From contig NZ_CAFK01000007.1 of assembly GCF_000239815.1 (NCBI RefSeq), positions 1 to 46,669 on the forward strand: a stretch of DNA of 46,669 nt, given 5' to 3'. Within the stretch, counting starts at the first letter, position 1, and each line of letters opens with the position of its first letter. The translations under genes and the position numbers were made by a program. A model generated the notes under the pieces. It saw only the letters and a list, made by a program, of their open reading frames with translations, ran no database searches and was not told the DNA's origin. The DNA comes from Bradyrhizobium sp. STM 3843 (lineage in GTDB: Bacteria > Pseudomonadota > Alphaproteobacteria > Rhizobiales > Xanthobacteraceae). Positions 44,863 through 46,669 of this stretch are shown in pieces.

Positions 44863-46669
44863 TCAGCGATGAAAATCAGCATCCCGCTCATCGCCGCTGT
44901 CCTCGAGAGCGAACGCAAAGCCGCCGCCATTGGCCGCCTTCGCGGCGCGACGCGGCGCTGCGCTTTGCGGCTTCTTGGGCCCGCGCTCGATCGCAGCCAT
45001 GCTCGCAGCCTTGACGCGCAGCTGACCGACAGCGCGATCGATCGGCGCCGAGGCAGTGGCTCTCGCGTGCACGGCCGCAGGCTCGTCGATCCGGAAATAG
45101 GCGATCGTGGCCTGCAGCTGCTCGGCCTGCGAGGCCAGTTCCTCCGAAGTCGAGGAGACCTGTTCGGAGGCGCTGGCATTCTGCTGGCCGACCTTGTCGA
45201 GCTGCTGGATCGCCTGGTTGATCTGCGCCGAGCCGACATCCTGCTCGCGGCAGGCGGCGGTGATCTCTTCGACCAGCTCCGCCGTCTTCTTGATGTCGGG
45301 CACCAGCTTGCCAAGCATCTGGCCTGCCTCCTGCGCCACCTTCACGGTCTCGCCGGACAACTGGCCGATCTCGGCCGCTGCCGCCTGGCTGCGCTCGGCA
45401 AGCTTGCGCACCTCGGAAGCAACCACCGCAAAGCCCTTGCCATGCTCGCCGGCACGCGCGGCTTCGACCGCGGCGTTCAGTGCCAGCAGATCGGTCTGGC
45501 GCGCGATCTCCTGCACGATGGTGATCTTCTCCGCGATGGTCTGCATCGCCTGCACCGCGCGACCGACCGCAGCACCGCTCGCTTCGGCATCCTTGGCGGA
45601 TTGCGCGGCAATCTTCTCGGTCTGGTTGGCATTCTCGGCGTTCTGCTTCACATTCGCCGCCATCTCCTCCATCGAGGAGGAGGCCTCCTCGGCAGACGAC
45701 GCCTGCTCGGTCGCGCCCTGCGAGAGCTGCTCAGCGGACGCGGAGAGCTCCTGGCTGCCGGCGGAGACGTTCTGCGCGGCGGTCAGGGCCTCCGAGACGA
45801 TCTGACGCAGCTTCTCGACCATCCGCTCCAGCGCGATGCCGAGCGTATCCTTCTCCGACAGCCGCTTGGCGTCGACAGTGAGGTTGCCGTTCGCGATTTC
45901 GTTGGCGACCGCGGCGGTGGCGTTGAGGTTGGCGGTCATGGAATTCAGCGACTTAATCAGGTCACCGATCTCATCGTTGCTGGTCACGTCGATCTTCTGG
46001 CTAAGATCGCCAATCGCGACCGCATCGGCAAGCCCGACAGCCCGCGCCAGCGCCCGGCTGATGTTGAGCGCGAGCCATACCGCCGCCGCGACCGCAATGA
46101 ACAGAGAGGCAAGAACCAGGGTGATCAGGATCGTTTCGGCGCGGCTCCCCGTCTCCCTCGACTCCACCACCTGCGCCGCCATGGTCTTCTTTGCCATAGC
46201 GACATAGGCCTCGGCCGCTTCGAGCGCTTCGGTGGTCGCCGCGAGGCCTTGATGCATCGAGGCTTCGGCTGCCGCCGCCTTGTCCGTTTTCGCCAGCTTG
46301 AGCGTCTCGTCCTCGACCGCATTCATCTTGGCGTAAGCCGACCCAAACCTATCGAGCAGCTTCTTGCCGTCTTCGCTGGCCGCAACGTAGATCTTGTCCT
46401 TGATCGCTTTGACTTCCTCGCGCGCCTTGCCGAGCGCGGCAATGTACTGCTCGGCCTCGGCCCCTTGCGCCAGAATGCTGTTCTTCTCGGCGCGAACCTG
46501 GAACAGCATCTCCTTTTCCATCTCGATCGCCTCGCCTCTGCGATCTGCGCGCGCGACAAGGCTCTCGGAGGTTGCGACCATCTCGGTCAGCTTGAGGTAA
46601 CCAACGGCACCTGCAATCATCGATAACAAAATGACGACGCCAAACGCACTCGCCAGCTTGGCTTTAACA
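44863..46669 (-). CDS. Methyl-accepting chemotaxis protein of the che cluster, partial at right edge
   Basis: The frame remains open through the right edge; the first codons read [20 protein letters not shown], so probably only one or a few N-terminal residues are missing. TM1 is at the start, then a helical four-helix-bundle-type sensor of about 150 residues, TM2 ([20 protein letters not shown]), HAMP, and the signalling hairpin with methylation-type helices and tip [20 protein letters not shown] followed by [16 protein letters not shown]. The C-terminal about 70 residues are a flexible Ala/Pro/Lys tail ending ERDADFHR; I see no NWETF-like CheR-tethering pentapeptide. It sits directly upstream of cheW and is probably the main receptor of this cluster. 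Confidence 0.93.
   Translation of the reverse strand, partial: VKAKLASAFGVVILLSMIAGAVGYLKLTEMVATSESLVARADRRGEAIEMEKEMLFQVRAEKNSILAQGAEAEQYIAALGKAREEVKAIKDKIYVAASEDGKKLLDRFGSAYAKMNAVEDETLKLAKTDKAAAAEASMHQGLAATTEALEAAEAYVAMAKKTMAAQVVESRETGSRAETILITLVLASLFIAVAAAVWLALNISRALARAVGLADAVAIGDLSQKIDVTSNDEIGDLIKSLNSMTANLNATAAVANEIANGNLTVDAKRLSEKDTLGIALERMVEKLRQIVSEALTAAQNVSAGSQELSASAEQLSQGATEQASSAEEASSSMEEMAANVKQNAENANQTEKIAAQSAKDAEASGAAVGRAVQAMQTIAEKITIVQEIARQTDLLALNAAVEAARAGEHGKGFAVVASEVRKLAERSQAAAAEIGQLSGETVKVAQEAGQMLGKLVPDIKKTAELVEEITAACREQDVGSAQINQAIQQLDKVGQQNASASEQVSSTSEELASQAEQLQATIAYFRIDEPAAVHARATASAPIDRAVGQLRVKAASMAAIERGPKKPQSAAPRRAAKAANGGGFAFALEDSGDERDADFHR

Noticed and set aside
44647..46626. 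A 659-codon plus-strand frame opposite the right-edge chemoreceptor
   Set aside because: Leu/Arg/Gly-rich shadow of the receptor's Ala/Glu codons; no domain seen.

Overview
The window looks like chromosome of an alphaproteobacterium of the Bradyrhizobium/Rhodopseudomonas group. The evidence is very high GC, a 409-residue 5-aminolevulinate synthase, an F0 ATP synthase operon with split b and b' subunits and no F1 genes beside it, a RopB/Omp25-like beta-barrel, several chemoreceptors, and intergenic GC-rich palindromic elements of a kind I recall as common in Bradyrhizobium. No tRNA, rRNA, CRISPR array, transposase or phage gene was recognised.

Layout. 1-2.6 kb: end of a molybdenum hydroxylase operon (FAD subunit, molybdopterin subunit). 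2.8-8.7 kb: a chemoreceptor with a C-terminal PilZ domain, a small unknown gene, an outer-membrane beta-barrel with a clear terminator, and a second chemoreceptor. 8.9-11.4 kb: a metallo-beta-lactamase-fold hydrolase and hemA. 11.9-23.3 kb: a symporter-like hybrid histidine kinase, a heavy-metal RND pump with its adaptor and a small Cys/His protein, a LuxR-type response regulator, and an MHS-type transporter with an unusual extra periplasmic segment. 23.4-24.5 kb: a YjbQ protein and an exported coiled-coil protein. 24.9-27.4 kb: atpI-atpB-atpE-atpF'-atpF, ended by a strong terminator. 27.6-31.8 kb: an exported protein, then the leftward operon thrC - M16 peptidase - GNAT acetyltransferase. 31.8-32.9 kb: about 1 kb of repeat-rich DNA without a convincing gene. 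32.9-40.5 kb: an amidase and a polyamine-type ABC importer (rightward), facing a leftward urate-degradation operon (uraH, puuE-uraD fusion, a second uraH-like gene). 40.6 kb to the right edge: a leftward chemotaxis cluster (receptor cut by the edge, cheW, cheR, cheB, and an unusual soluble protein with two receptor-tip-like segments).

How the parts fit. The urate genes cover the steps after uricase: HIU hydrolysis, OHCU decarboxylation and allantoin ring opening. The facing amidase/ABC importer could feed or extend that route, but this is inference from position. The chemotaxis cluster has adaptor, methyltransferase and methylesterase but no cheA or cheY inside the window. The symporter-like kinase and LuxR regulator resemble a CrbS/CrbR (MxtR/ErdR) carbon-source pair separated by the metal-efflux genes.

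The observations most worth following are the soluble protein with two divergent receptor-tip segments and a CheZ-like acidic C-terminus, the PilZ-tailed chemoreceptor, the paired HIU hydrolases around a PuuE-UraD fusion, the transporter with a roughly 115-residue periplasmic insertion, and several structured intergenic repeats.
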